A DNA stretch of 37,210 nt from Nemertoderma westbladi (lineage: Eukaryota > Xenacoelomorpha > Nemertodermatida > Nemertodermatidae), in NCBI GenBank assembly GCA_032718475.1, contig JAUCBJ010005282.1, positions 1-37,210 of the forward strand. The letters are read 5' to 3'. This document shows positions 1 to 10,132 of this stretch, one piece after another. The notes beneath the pieces are model-generated. The model made no database searches. It saw nothing but the letters and a program-made list of their open reading frames with translations, and had not been told where the DNA came from. The stretch's first letter is position 1. Each line of letters starts with the position of its first letter. The position numbers and the translations under genes were made by a program.

Positions 1-140
1 TTCTTAAACATGTCTTCAGAGCCGGCAGATTGATTCTTGTCCGGGTGATATTTCAAAGCCATTTCTTTGTAGGCTTTGTTTATTTCTCTCTCTGTGGCAG
101 TTTTTGGAACGTTCAGAATATCATACAAATTTTGATTCAT
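1..140 (-). CDS. J-domain (DnaJ/HSP40) protein, N-terminal exon, cut by window edge
   Basis: Reading the minus strand from an ATG at 140 gives 46 codons that run off the left edge. They match the start of a J domain: helix I begins [12 protein letters not shown], helix II reads [14 protein letters not shown], and the invariant HPD tripeptide lies at about residues 32-34. J domains stimulate the ATPase of Hsp70 chaperones, and HPD is the contact that triggers hydrolysis. The J domain starts about five residues after the methionine, as in type I and II DNAJ proteins, so no signal peptide is expected. The rest of the protein, which would show the subclass, lies outside the window. The start is the only in-frame ATG and precedes the domain directly. 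Identification as a J domain is secure; the orthologue is not assigned. Confidence 0.9.
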   Translation of the reverse strand, partial: MNQNLYDILNVPKTATEREINKAYKEMALKYHPDKNQSAGSEDMFK

Positions 141-1600
141 ACTTACTTTGAAAGTATTTATTATTATTATCAACGACACCTAACAGTCGGCCAGCTTATA
201 ATGAAATAAAATTATAATAATACATACAGTGTAAATATATATATAATGCGTAAATACAGTATATACTGTATAACATATATGCTGAATGTATAAGGAATGT
301 ATTTTGTAGCCTACGACAATAAATTAAAATAATATACAGTATACTATATATACGATATACATTGATGTAATATATGTACGATAACAAAGTAATATATTTA
401 TATTAATTGCAAGGCTCATATATATATTATTTTATGCATAATACTCTATATAATGCAAATTAAAAGCGCCCGAAAAAATATTAATTAAATAATAATATTT
501 AATAATATAACCATAAATAAAATTTTATAAATGAAATATATGGGCGATAACTAATAAATAATCTATAACATGTACACTAACAATTTAATAAAATGCATTA
601 AGAAACGAGAAAAAATAAATAAATATATATTATTATTGACTATTTCATGTTCTGTCAAGTCATACATTAATAATATATACACACAAAGATTATATATATT
701 ATTCTTCAATAATAACAAATATAAAAAGCAAATTTCTACTATAATTTTGTTTAAATTATAATATGATAAACGGAACAATATAATATGGATCAATTAATTA
801 TTATACAACTTTTAATAGTGTTTTATTATAAGACTATAAGGCCTATATATAATAATAAATCACCCATGCAAATTCACAAATTAATGGAAACACATCCCAA
901 TATATGTAATCAATGTAGAGGTTGCTTTTAGCGCTTAACCCAAGTATCTTCCGATCGTTAGTAAATTGCCACTCTGATGCTTAACACTCACCCGATAATT
1001 AATTGATCGAGCCACTAAAACGCAGTTTCCGTAAAGGGATGCCAAACATTACCGGCGTTTTCGTGGGATCGGATGTTGGCAATCTGTTTTATTGGCATTG
1101 TTAAGACACTAACATCCTATAACCTAACATCTATAACACAATAATGGCTAGCTTGACCTTCGGGACTAATTAAGAGTTCAATGGAGATGTACAATAGAAC
1201 TTATAAAGTTAGCAGTACAATGATCACTTAGGATTGCATTCACAATGATACCCTTTTTATTATGCCACAAATATTGATGTCATCACATCCTCTGATTCAC
1301 ATTGTAAGTAGGCGTAATATAATAATGAAACTAACCAATGATGGAACAACAGTGATGCTTTTGGAACGATTCTGTTATATACAGTTTTAGCGTAAGCCCT
1401 ACTCCATGTAGTGCCGTACATTGACCGAAAAGTGTTATCTATTATGCAAATGGGTCGCATATGAAATAAAGTTTACGGTCATTTTGCGCCATTTACTCCC
1501 TACAAGACATTACAGCACAACATCGAATAATCTCAGTAATAGACTTAGTAATGACTTAGTAATGTTCAATAAAATATTTAAAAAAGTAGGAGTAATAACA
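141..1600. other. AT-rich intergenic DNA, no gene seen
   Basis: About 1.4 kb upstream of the J-domain start. From 200 to 850 it is very AT-rich with many TATATA runs, and the open frames are low-complexity (Ile/Tyr-rich) and best explained by composition. From 900 to 1600 the composition is ordinary, but I recognise no exon, RNA gene or element. The promoter of the J-domain gene should lie here, but no specific element stands out. Confidence 0.6.
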
Positions 1601-1608
1601 ACGCCGAA

Positions 1609-2526
1609 ATATACACCATGACCCGTTATAGTGTCATTTTCTGATGACACGGACCCCCCCCCCCCCCCCCAAATTTTTCTACAAATCTTTATCATATTGC
1701 TTGAAATTTGAAACACAACTAGTTCAACTCACCGTGGTTGTTACCATGAAGCCGGAATTTTCGATTTCGCCTTTAAATTTTATTTATAAGCGTTTTAAAA
1801 AAGTGTCTTTTGCGAAATCGCACCCTCTGTATCATTGCCATTCTTCACTTTAGTCGTAATTTTTTCACATCAATAGAAAGCTTGCGTTGCAAGGATTCCA
1901 AATATGTAACAATATCTGAATTTCATTGAGAAACAGCTGAGAAATAGGCGTTCAAATATTGCAAGAATTATTGTTCGCTACAGGCCATTTATTCTATTTA
2001 ATAAATACACAATATTCTAGAACGTGTTATTTATTTTATGAGTTGGTTGGCAACAGCGGTATGCCTATACAATATCTATATTGCGTAGCTAATCATACAT
2101 AAACAAAATTGTTCCAGAATATTGTGTATTTATTAAATAGAATAAATGGCCTGCAGCGAACGATAATTCTTGCAATCTTTGAATGCCTATTTCTCAGCTG
2201 TTTCTCAACGAAATTCAGACATTGTTACATATTTGGAATCCTTGCAACGCAAGCTTTCTAATGATATGTAAAAATTACGACTAATGTGGAGAATGGCAAT
2301 GATACAGAGGGTGCGATTTCGCAAAATACACTTTTTTAAAACGCTTATAAATAAAATTTAAAGGCGAAATCGAAAATTCCGGCTTCATGGTAACAACCAC
2401 GGTGAGTTGAACTAGTTGTGTTTCAAATTTCAAGCAATATGATAAAGATTTGTAGAAAAATTTGGGGGGGGGGGGGCGGTCCGTGTCATCAGAAAATGAC
2501 ACTATATTACGGTTCATGGTGTATGT
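1609..2526. mobile_element. Foldback (long inverted-repeat) element 1
   Basis: A near-perfect giant palindrome. The left arm (about 1609-2025) reads from ATACACCATGACC through a C homopolymer (about 1653-1670) to ATTTAATAAATACACAATATTC. The right arm (about 2109-2526) is its reverse complement, including a G homopolymer at about 2464-2476. The spacer is about 85 bp. Open frames in both arms are mirror images of each other and not genes. The structure fits a non-autonomous foldback transposon or an inverted duplication of one. I see no clear target duplication. The arms differ by scattered substitutions and small indels, so the element is not brand new. Confidence 0.75.
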
Positions 2527-3140
2527 TAATATTTCTGGAAACTAGGGCTCATTTCTAAGTTATCTGTGTGTTGTATATATGAGTATAATTTTAACTTAAT
2601 TTTGTGTAATTTATTTATTTATTTATTTACTCTTTAAGCCAATATGATGTAACAAATACACAAAAATGCCCAAAATAATAAAATTAGAGGTTAGTGCCGC
2701 CTGATATACTGGGGCGAGACAAAGGATAAGGGGTTTTTGGAGTATCGAGTAGCCATTGCCATTGCTACTCGATAAAGTAGAAAATATATATAGAATTATT
2801 GATTTACAATATATTATAGATGTACATAATAAAGTTCACGTTATGAAAAGTTTATTCTGATAATTCTGATGTTTCCACCTGCTGTGCGGATACCACTATC
2901 CAAATATTTAGAGTTAAAAAACAATTTAAATACAATTAGATTTAGATTTAATACGTAAGAGGAAAGAAATGCTTGAAATTAAAATAGAAGCGTCGCTCTA
3001 TATTTAGTAGTTAAATTAAATTATTAGTCGGAAAAAATCGGCTATAAGTTATTGAAAAAGTGTCTTTTAAGATGTAATGGAGAATATTATTTCACAAATT
3101 GCCTTTTGGGACTTTTAATAAGAATGATAAGTTATGTTAT
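2527..3140. other. AT-rich intergenic DNA, no gene seen
   Basis: Contains a TTTATTTATTTATTTA microsatellite near 2611 and a few short inverted TAGCCATTGCCATTGCTA motifs near 2750. No coding or RNA feature can be supported. Confidence 0.5.
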
Positions 3141-3144
3141 TAAG

Positions 3145-3390
3145 CTAAAACACGTTCGTGTGGTCTTCGCGCAGCACGAACCTACATAGTTGCCAAGTGT
3201 GGTTTAATGGCAATACCTTCACTGACATACTTATTTCGAATTCTATCAAAAGTCTGAAACTACCGATGCCGACTAACAGACTGTCTCATTTTTGACCAAA
3301 CTTCAGAATCTTTCTAAACCTTTGACAGACCACATGTTTACAAAGTTTGGTTTAATTTAATCAATGATTGACCGATTTATTCTTTGATCT
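3145..3390. repeat. Dispersed repeat (CACATGTTTACAAAGTTTGG family), copy 1
   Basis: This stretch shares two blocks with other places in the window: ACACGTTCGTG..CTTCGCGCAGCACGA (also near 31690), and CACATG..TAC.AAGTTTGG followed by ATCAA.GATTG.CCGA (also near 33140, and inverted near 6600). It is a dispersed repeat, probably the non-coding end of a transposable element. No protein coding is seen. Confidence 0.5.
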
Positions 3391-3421
3391 CAAGAATTCA
3401 TTTAAAAGTGTGCAAATAATC

Positions 3422-3499
3422 ATTGCGGCGTGTAGGCGTCGAACCTACGCCGTAAGATCCCATTGGATTTATATACTACAACTAAGATCGGCATGCTGC
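3422..3499 (-). repeat. tRNA-like SINE/LINE tail, copy 1
   Basis: Read on the minus strand this holds a tRNA 3'-half-like sequence: a T-arm/B-box-like segment, then CCGC-rich sequence, preceded by a block ending near GATCTTACGGCGTAGGTTCGA. It is nearly identical to the copy at 6213-6300, in the same orientation. The matching acceptor-stem 5' strand and a clear A box are absent, so it is not a functional tRNA but a tRNA-derived tail or head. Confidence 0.6.
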
Positions 3500-5111
3500 C
3501 CCTACCTATTCTCACAGACACACCACATGCAGCCCCACCTAAACCATCTGGAACGTCCTTAATTGATGATGGCTGGAACTTCCCCCGAAATGCAGCACCA
3601 CCACTGAGGATACCACCAACTCAAGACACCGGAATATGCATTAAAAAATCATTCAGCGTTCATGGTAATTATCACATCACACAGGATCTCCAAGAAACAG
3701 GAGACTATAACAGTTGCACAAAAGCTGTGTACAAATTATGAGACACATAAAAGGGGTCTAGATAATTACAAGAAGACAGTTTCAATCAGTGTAAGTAGAC
3801 AACAGTCCAATAGGGGTCCCTATACATATCTCTGCGTGTCTGGACCTTCTACCCTGGTCTCCCCTGAGTTAGTCCATAAGACACTATTCAAACATGGTAT
3901 GGATATGGTAAGAATCTCAAAGGTGACTACATTAGAAAAGATAACCTCCCTTCGTCTGACTACATATAGGACATTAGAATCTACATTACTCAACAGCACT
4001 TTCTGTCATAGTAGAATCATATGTTCCGTTGGTCTTACAAGAATAGGGAACATCATGCAAACTCTCCCAATCTTCGAAGCAGGGATCAGTGTCACCAACT
4101 TCATAGACAGACAAGTGGCAGACCCAAATTATTCTTTAGATCAGAAACAGGTGGTGCCGCCTTCCAAACGGTACCTTCTTGGTAATGAACGAGAGGATCA
4201 TATTATTCGAGTTATCCTACTCAGACCAAACATAAAGTTTCTCCTTCTGGACAACCCATAGAATATCACAACTCTGATCGTAATCCTCACTTAGCTGCCC
4301 ACTACATTTCATAGCGCAGTCTATCTAACCAAGACCTCTACCCTACATATTATCGGGAGCAAAACTTTTCTGGGACACCGGTAATAAGTAGAATTCGACC
4401 AGTCCAAAGGACATCAAAACCACAGTACCATGATCTACACCAACCAAAACCAGCACGTGTACCCATGTTTCCCTCTCAGACCAGGCAGCACCTTTAGCAA
4501 AGGACCACCAACACCACCTCAAAGGCAACACTCTGACTGCAACAATATTAAGAAATCTAACCCTGTAATGTGTGAGGTGGAACTCCGTGTTGCCACATTT
4601 AATTACATGGGCTTAGCCTCTAGTTTCGATGAAGTGCAGCACCTTCTTGGAGGAAACGATGTTGTAGCACTTCAAGAGCTCAATGAGCTTGAAGCATCAC
4701 TAGACAACAATTTTGGGTGGGTATACCTGCCTACGAAAGCTTTCGGTAATGGTGGTCGAAGTGCGGGTGGTGTTGCTTTACTCTACTGGAGAAGTATCTT
4801 TAACAACATTAATGAAATCAAATCAGGAAATGACATCATTGGAATAGAAGCCAACATCACGAATAATGAACAACAATTTATACTGCTAAGTTGTTATCTC
4901 CCAGATTCAAGTAAATTGGTGGAAAGTTACAACAACTCCCTATCCAGACTAGAATCTATCCTACAACTCTACAACCTTTCCCTTCCCCTAACTTTAGCTG
5001 ACACCAAATGCCGACCTTGGTAGTCTTCAAGGAACTCGGTGGAATGGTATCATGAATAGTGCCAGAGGGCAACCCTTACATAGATTCCTCAACGATAACA
5101 ATCTGGTTGCT
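3500..5111 (+). pseudogene. LINE A: ORF1-like region and APE endonuclease, 5' part
   Basis: A degenerate non-LTR retrotransposon. Upstream (3500-4550) are Pro/Ser/Thr-rich open frames typical of a LINE first ORF, broken by frameshifts. From about 4560 an endonuclease/exonuclease/phosphatase fold is readable: VATFNYMGL, then VVALQELNELE with the metal-binding glutamate, then the LLSCYLPDSS strand. The expected catalytic G-D-x-N segment follows, but an extra C near 5006 shifts the frame, so the open frame ends at 5023. The correct frame resumes with SLQGTRWNGIMNSARG and runs to DTY at 5123, where another LINE is inserted. The endonuclease would nick target DNA for target-primed reverse transcription. 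The frameshift and insertion mean this copy is dead. Confidence 0.75.
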
Positions 5112-5123
5112 GCTGATACTTAC
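5112..5123 (+). repeat. 12-bp target-site duplication, left copy
   Basis: GCTGATACTTAC occurs here directly before the inserted LINE and again at 5999-6010 directly after it. Removing the insert and one copy restores the reading frame of LINE A across the junction. Confidence 0.85.
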
Positions 5124-5998
5124 TACTACTACTACTACTAGGTCGAGCGAACTCGGACAGTGGAAATGAGATCCTTCCAAGCTTCCCGATTCTCCATAGT
5201 TGTCGCAATTTCGTTTCTCCCAAGTTCAGTATCCCATTAAAGTTGATCTATATATGTTATGGCCGGTCGTACACGACTACGCTTTCCATGAGTTTGTTGC
5301 CAGAAAAGTAGATCTGGTATGACCTCGTCTTTACTTCGCCAGCAGTGTCCACTGAATCTTAATCTGCGTTCACGGAGGGTGGTTGATACAGGTGGTATTG
5401 TACCATAAAGCTCGGCGTTTGTCATGTGTTGTCTCCAGCTTATGTTTAGGGCTGCCCTTAGTAGTCTTGTGTAGCAACCATCAATTCGTTGTTCAAGTGA
5501 TTTAGTCAGTGTCCAGGTCTCACCCCCGTATAAAAATACACTTTCCACTGTGGCTCGAAAGAACTTAGTCTTCATGTGCCTGGAGAGATCTGATTTCCAG
5601 ATGGTATCCATTTTTGATAGAGCTACCCAAGCCTTTGCTTTCCTAACTTCTATGTCCTTTTTGCTACTCTCTATCCGTGATCCAAGGTACTGGAAGTCGT
5701 CAACCTTCCTTAGTTGATTATTGTCAATGGTTGTCAAGTTTCCATCAACATTAAAGGTCATGAATTCGGTCTTGGTAGCATTTATATGCAATCCAACCTC
5801 CTTAGCAGCCCTCTCCACTTTATTTAATAGAAGCTGTGCATCTGCTAGGGTATTAGAGAACAGGGCGATGTCATCCGCAAAGTCGGTGTCTGTGACTGTA
5901 GTTGCCGGATATCTACTACTTCTGCGTTCTTGAAGTGTGAATCCCAGGTCTTCATCCTTTGTGGCTGTCCTCATTGCGTAATCCAGCACAATTACAAG
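5124..5998 (-). mobile_element. 5'-truncated LINE B inserted in LINE A
   Basis: An 875-bp minus-strand insertion bounded by 12-bp target duplications. Its 3' end is a (TAG)n microsatellite (5124-5141 on the plus strand as tactact...), and the first TAG unit supplies the stop codon after VRVRST. Its 5' end is truncated inside the reverse transcriptase gene, as is usual for LINE retrotransposition. The terminal microsatellite with a coding region that ends at it is typical of several invertebrate LINE families. No 5' UTR or endonuclease is present in this copy. Confidence 0.85.
5144..5998 (-). pseudogene. LINE B reverse transcriptase C-terminal half
   Basis: The frame reads through the reverse transcriptase palm motif FADDIALFS (about 5862-5885), where the two aspartates are catalytic. 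It continues through thumb and connection segments such as KVDDFQYLGSRIE, GGETWTLTKSLEQRIDG, RLRFSGHCWRSKDEV and DLLFWQQTHGKRSR. These are the usual C-terminal blocks of this LINE type. The frame stops at YIDQL near 5237. A one-base shift restores a further 30 or so residues down to the (TAG)n tail, so at least one indel has accumulated. The 5' two thirds of the polyprotein were never copied in. It is a dead retrotransposon fragment, not a host gene. Confidence 0.85.
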
Positions 5999-6010
5999 GC
6001 TGATACTTAC

Positions 6011-6212
6011 GAGGTTTTTAGTGGACCATCCATCACGTTCAGGGGCAAACGTATGACATACATCGATCATATAATAGTCTCAGAGCCACTTTTCAGCTGG
6101 TGTATGAATGGTAGGGTGGCTGAGGAGGGTGAAATCATGTGTTCGGATCATACAGCTGTATCTGCTGCTTTCAAAATTCCTTGTCAGTTGTCAAGTTCAT
6201 TGGCAAAAGAAT
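6011..6212 (+). pseudogene. LINE A endonuclease, 3' part after the insertion
   Basis: This continues the endonuclease that is broken at 5123. It reads EVFSGPSITFRG, then TYIDHIIVSEPL with the D-H pair, then MCSDHTAVSAAF with the catalytic SDH motif that ends APE-type endonucleases. After about 25 more residues the frame runs directly into the tRNA-like tail (translated as RRVGFEPTP). No reverse transcriptase of LINE A follows, so the copy is either rearranged or a non-autonomous derivative. Confidence 0.75.
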
Positions 6213-6300
6213 CATTGCGGCGGGTAGGATTCGAACCTACGCCGTAAGATCCCATTGGATTTATATACTACTACTATGATCGGCATGCTGCATTGCAGCT
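6213..6300 (-). repeat. tRNA-like SINE/LINE tail, copy 2
   Basis: On the minus strand the segment carries the T-arm GTAGG-TTCGAAT-CCTAC (a 5-bp stem with a 7-nt loop), followed by CCGCCGCA. This is a tRNA 3' half and a pol III B-box match. Upstream on that strand sit a short TAGTAGTAG run and GCATGCCGATC, which joins the LINE C 3' end. The block matches 3422-3499. No complementary acceptor 5' strand is present, so it is a tRNA-derived element and not a tRNA gene. Confidence 0.65.
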
Positions 6301-6592
6301 GCATTATACAAATATTAAATATATATTAAGAACGCTGTGCCGGCTTGTCAACAAAATTGCACCGCCACAACTCCCTATCACCCATGTCATTTGCTAGATC
6401 ATCCGCATCTTTAAGGCCAGTGTCCTTTAAGATGCGTCTCAAGAAAGTCATGGGCTGTCCACCATGCTTATTCACTCCATGAGGCTGCCAAAGTACAAGA
6501 TTATGCACTGGCTGGTCCTCACGGCGAAAGCAATGTCCTGCAAAGCGGAGGCGATTTTGTTCTAGTGTCAAGCTTGGGGGAACCAATGAGAC
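6301..6592 (-). pseudogene. LINE C fragment, reverse transcriptase C-terminus, copy 1
   Basis: An 86-codon frame encodes PPSLTLEQNRLRFAGHCFRR, VLWQPHGVNKHGG and a tail DRELWRCNFVDKPAQ followed by a stop. It is nearly identical to the C-terminus of the longer copy at 19005-19755. It is 5'-truncated at about 6592, and its 3' end continues into the tRNA-like tail. It is a dead retrotransposon remnant. Confidence 0.85.
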
Positions 6593-6720
6593 ATTTTACA
6601 CAAACTTGGTACACATTTAGTCTGACAAAAGTTTATAAATTTTCCAAGTTGAATTTGCTTGGGGTCTTCTTGCAGCACCTGTGTAACTATCTTGGGGTTA
6701 TAATAAATTAATCTATCCAA
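6593..6720 (+). repeat. Dispersed repeat (CAAACTTGGTACACAT family), copy 2
   Basis: CAAACTTGGTACACAT.., ..CAAAAGTTT..AAATTTTCCAAGT.GAATTTGC and GTGTAACT match, in inverted orientation, the block at about 33070-33190. This is a dispersed non-coding repeat, probably the end of a transposable element. Confidence 0.6.
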
Positions 6721-7252
6721 AATTATTTCCGAATCAGTGACGCAGATGACATTGTGGACTAACAACTTATCAGTAAAAAATTCTGAACTTGTCACCATCT
6801 TAAACCATCTAACCATAGCAACGCCATTTCCATTTATAGTTGTATGCAGATTAATTAATTAATAATAATTAAGGAACAATTATCATCAACAAACTTGTTA
6901 TTTATATACAGATGTCGGTTGAATCCATACGACGTCGCCATACATCCGTTACACACAAATCTCATACACATAATCATAGTCAAGCAGATATCGCACTATA
7001 AATTGCGCGGAAGTTAATTATAGTAAATGTTTTAAATGATTCGGGTTGGTAAATATTGTTCTCATCAACATTACGACTGATGTCCAAATGGAATCACTGA
7101 TGATTTTCCTAAAAGTGACCAAATTCTACACCGGATCGACTTTATATGCAAAAGCAATACGATTTTCGATCCCCCAGGGGTGAACATTTTTACTCATTAT
7201 TATTCCAATAGGAAGAGCCCCGGTTTCAAGTTATAAAGTGTGCTATTAGAGC
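6721..7252. other. Intergenic, no gene seen
   Basis: AT-rich single-copy-looking DNA before the MITE. No convincing exon or RNA gene. Confidence 0.5.
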
Positions 7253-7261
7253 ATAATCAAT

Positions 7262-7462
7262 GGGTGTAAACGCTACGCCGACAACCTGCAGCCGACAACC
7301 ACTGCCGACAACGGGAAATATGAAAATGTAACCTGAGTTCGTGACTCTCGTTTATTGTTTTGGTTAGAATAACTTTCTTTCAATTGATAATTAAGATTAA
7401 TTAACTTTAACAATGGTTGTCGTCGGCATTGGTTGTCGGTTGTCGGCGTAGCCTTTACACCC
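7262..7462. mobile_element. 201-bp MITE with 9-bp target duplication
   Basis: The terminal inverted repeats begin GGGTGTAAACGCTACGCCGA on the left and GGGTGTAAAGGCTACGCCGA on the right (reverse complement), one mismatch in 20. CCGACAACC motifs recur inside both ends. The element is flanked by a perfect 9-bp direct repeat, ATAATCAAT, at 7253-7261 and 7463-7471. There is no coding capacity. A 9-bp duplication suggests movement by a Mutator-like or Merlin-like transposase, but the family cannot be fixed from the ends alone. Confidence 0.88.
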
Positions 7463-7884
7463 ATAATCAATCTAGTATCAATATAATATCTCTTATTAGT
7501 ATCTAGAAAATGTATTAATGTTCTAGAACATCACGCGGCAAAATATATGGAAGCTATTATTTTTGGACTAACTATTGTTTTTGGAGAAAAATCAAAAAAT
7601 TACAGTTTTTTTATGGAATAATGTTCCTGAAAACATTCTACATTCTACTTTAGAAAATTAATATTTGACATGGATTTATTTTATTGTTTATCAGTACCGG
7701 ATCCATAGGTCGGATCCAAAGGTACTTCATTATAAAAGGAATCTGAAATGGGGATACAAACCAAACAAACATTTTAATGAAATCGGTGATTATAATAATA
7801 TCTAATAATTACACTACAATTAGACCCAATATACGCAGTATTCTAAAACTATTATACCAATTTAAAGAGGAAACTTGATTAACC

Positions 7885-8702
7885 AATAATTACGAATTAT
7901 ATTTATTTATCAAGCACGTTAAGTAAAAAACCTTACCGGTAGGTATGTCAGTGCCAAAGTATGTAAAAAAACTAAAAAGCAGCAAGACCTAGACGTTGCA
8001 TGGAATCAGTGATCAGCTGACGGCAGCCAGCTGATCGGTTGGTTTCACCCCGCAACTGAAGGCATTCTCAGGAGGCCAAGCCAGGAAATGTATAGAGAAA
8101 TTATCAAAGGGAGACAGAACGGGTATTGAAATGAAGATAGAGGTCTATAAGGTAGGTGACTAACCACAGGGAAGCAGAACCACTAACTTTCGCAAATCAT
8201 GTTTAGGCTTGTTGATAACGGGCTTGCATGTTTGAATATAATACATTTCAACCAACACGCTGGCTGACTGGAAAATTGTTTAAACATTTCAAAGTAATTG
8301 CTAGACACCCATTGCGGCCAGTCTTGAAAAATCTTTAATGTATTACATTCAAACAAGCAAGGCCGTTATCAACAAGCAGAAACGTGATTGGCGCAAGTTA
8401 GTGGTTCTGCTTCCCAGTGGTTAGTTACCTACCTTATAGACCTCTCTCTTCATTTCAATACCTGTTCCGTTCCCCTTTTGGGAATTTCTTTCTACATTTC
8501 CTGGCTTGGCCTCCTGAGAAGGCCTTCAGCTGCGCGGCGAAACCTACCGATCAGCTGGCTGTCGTCAGCTGATCACTGATTGCATGCAACGTCTAGTTCT
8601 TGTTGCTTTTACATTTTTTAAAATATTTTGGTACTAACACACCTACCGGTAAGGTTTTTTACTTAACGTGCTTTACAATAAATAAACAAAATTCGTTATT
8701 AT
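7885..8702. mobile_element. Foldback (long inverted-repeat) element 2
   Basis: The arms are about 340 bp each. The left arm starts AAGCACGTTAAGTAAAAAAC at 7912 and includes ACGTTGCATGGAATCAGTGA and AGCTGATCGGT. The right arm is its reverse complement and ends at 8673. The arms meet around an approximately 90-bp spacer at 8245-8335. Weaker pairing extends outwards to about 7885 and 8702. The arms contain many substitutions, so it is an old element. The one open frame inside (8388-8579) is arm sequence and not a gene. Confidence 0.75.
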
Positions 8703-8819
8703 ACCAAATTAGAAAGACTACATAATATAAATAAACTTATACTTGAATTAATTAAATATATTTTAAAATCGCTACTTGTTCTACAGTAAACTCCGGTCTT
8801 TATTATCTACGATCTCTAG

Positions 8820-9288
8820 ACCACGTCCTGGAATATTGTATCGTAATTCAGTGATATGACAAAGTAATTCATATTAATTAACATAATAATATTAACTAGA
8901 TTGCATGAAACATAATTATACAGTATATATCATAATAATAACAGAATTGCATGGAATTTGAGAGAGAGTTAGATTCATCACCCACACCTCCTTAGAAGGT
9001 GAGCTAGAATTTTTATAACTACAAGTATCTGAAAAAAGTGTCTCCATCGAAGGAGCACCAGTCGCACTGCAGTTATTGCTAACGTTGAATTTGATTGGAA
9101 ATAGCTGAAATATGGATTCGAATGTTGCATGTATTTTTAGACGCAGCAGCCGTATGCAGAATAACTGAAGTACGAATGGTGCAATTTCGCCGGAGGTACT
9201 TTTTTAAAACCCTTGTAGATAAAGAATGAAAGTCAAAATAAAAATGACCTTCACTGAATTACGACGCTATATTCCAGGACATGAATGG
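8820..9288. mobile_element. Element with terminal inverted repeats (MITE-like)
   Basis: The left end reads CGTCCTGGAATATTGTATCG then TAATTCAGTGA. The right end (9251-9288) is its reverse complement with a few mismatches. Between them lies about 410 bp with no coding. Part of the interior (9178-9230: GCAATTTCGCC..GGTACTTTTTTAAAAC.CTTGTA) resembles the arm of foldback element 1, which suggests a related family. No target duplication is obvious. Confidence 0.55.
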
Positions 9289-9289
9289 C

Positions 9290-10118
9290 CTATCTCAATA
9301 AAGATTTGATTTCCAAAGCTACGTTACAAATTGTATGATTTATCAAACACAAACCAAAATGAAATGTATAAAATGTTATAAAATAATAATAAATAACGAT
9401 ATAATGCTACTAGAAATTGCCTAACGGCAGGAGTGGAAAAAAATAAAGCGTTCCGTAGAACCGTTCTTCAACCCAGCCGCATGTTCTTTCTATCTTCTTT
9501 CGCAATGATTATATTATGTTTACTACATACTGCCTGTACAATGTACATGTACCGGTTCTGCAAGGTTTACTCTAGAACAAGGACAACCGGAAGCACATTC
9601 TCTAAATTAAATGCATATATATTTAGCCCTGTATTCCATATTGTATAACTTTCCGACCCGAATATCGGAGTCCGTGCCACTGGGTTGGATCAGGGCCGGA
9701 AACCTAAACTGTCCTACATTAATAATGTTTTATGCGGCGGGTGACTTTATACGGCGGGTGAGAGTTGTTTTTACTGCTGAAGGGAATCCAGTAGCACCAT
9801 AAGACAGAGCATGAGTTAGGCCCGTTACCGGTACCCGGTGTTACCGGTATATCTAAATAGTAGGTTTACAATATACAGGAATTACCGGTAGGGGGCTCCA
9901 ATGACGCCATCACTGTTCGTATTCCGTCGCTAGAATCAACTGGACTTCTACTATAAGTGTAGTTACTTCACTGTTACGGTTACGCCATTGTTATGTCTCC
10001 AAAGTTAATGAGTTGTCTTATTGTTATGTGATGTAGTTTTGATATTAATATAAAATTAACCAGATGTAAATGTATAATATTCTACTCTAGCACAAATAGA
10101 AGCATCAGGAGAAGGAAA
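9290..10118. other. Intergenic DNA with ACCGGTA-rich patches
   Basis: No gene is recognised. TACCGGTA motifs cluster at 9828-9895, as they also do near 18730 and 32630-32950, so this looks like a genome-wide low-complexity motif. Confidence 0.5.
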
Positions 10119-10132
10119 TTATTTATAAAAAA

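Noticed and set aside
1260-1853. Several 60-70 codon frames on both strands
   Set aside because: They lie in intergenic DNA or in arms of the palindrome, with no domain, splice or codon support.
6213-6300. A tRNA gene on the minus strand
   Set aside because: Only the T-arm and the acceptor 3' strand are present. There is no D-arm, anticodon arm or matching acceptor 5' strand.
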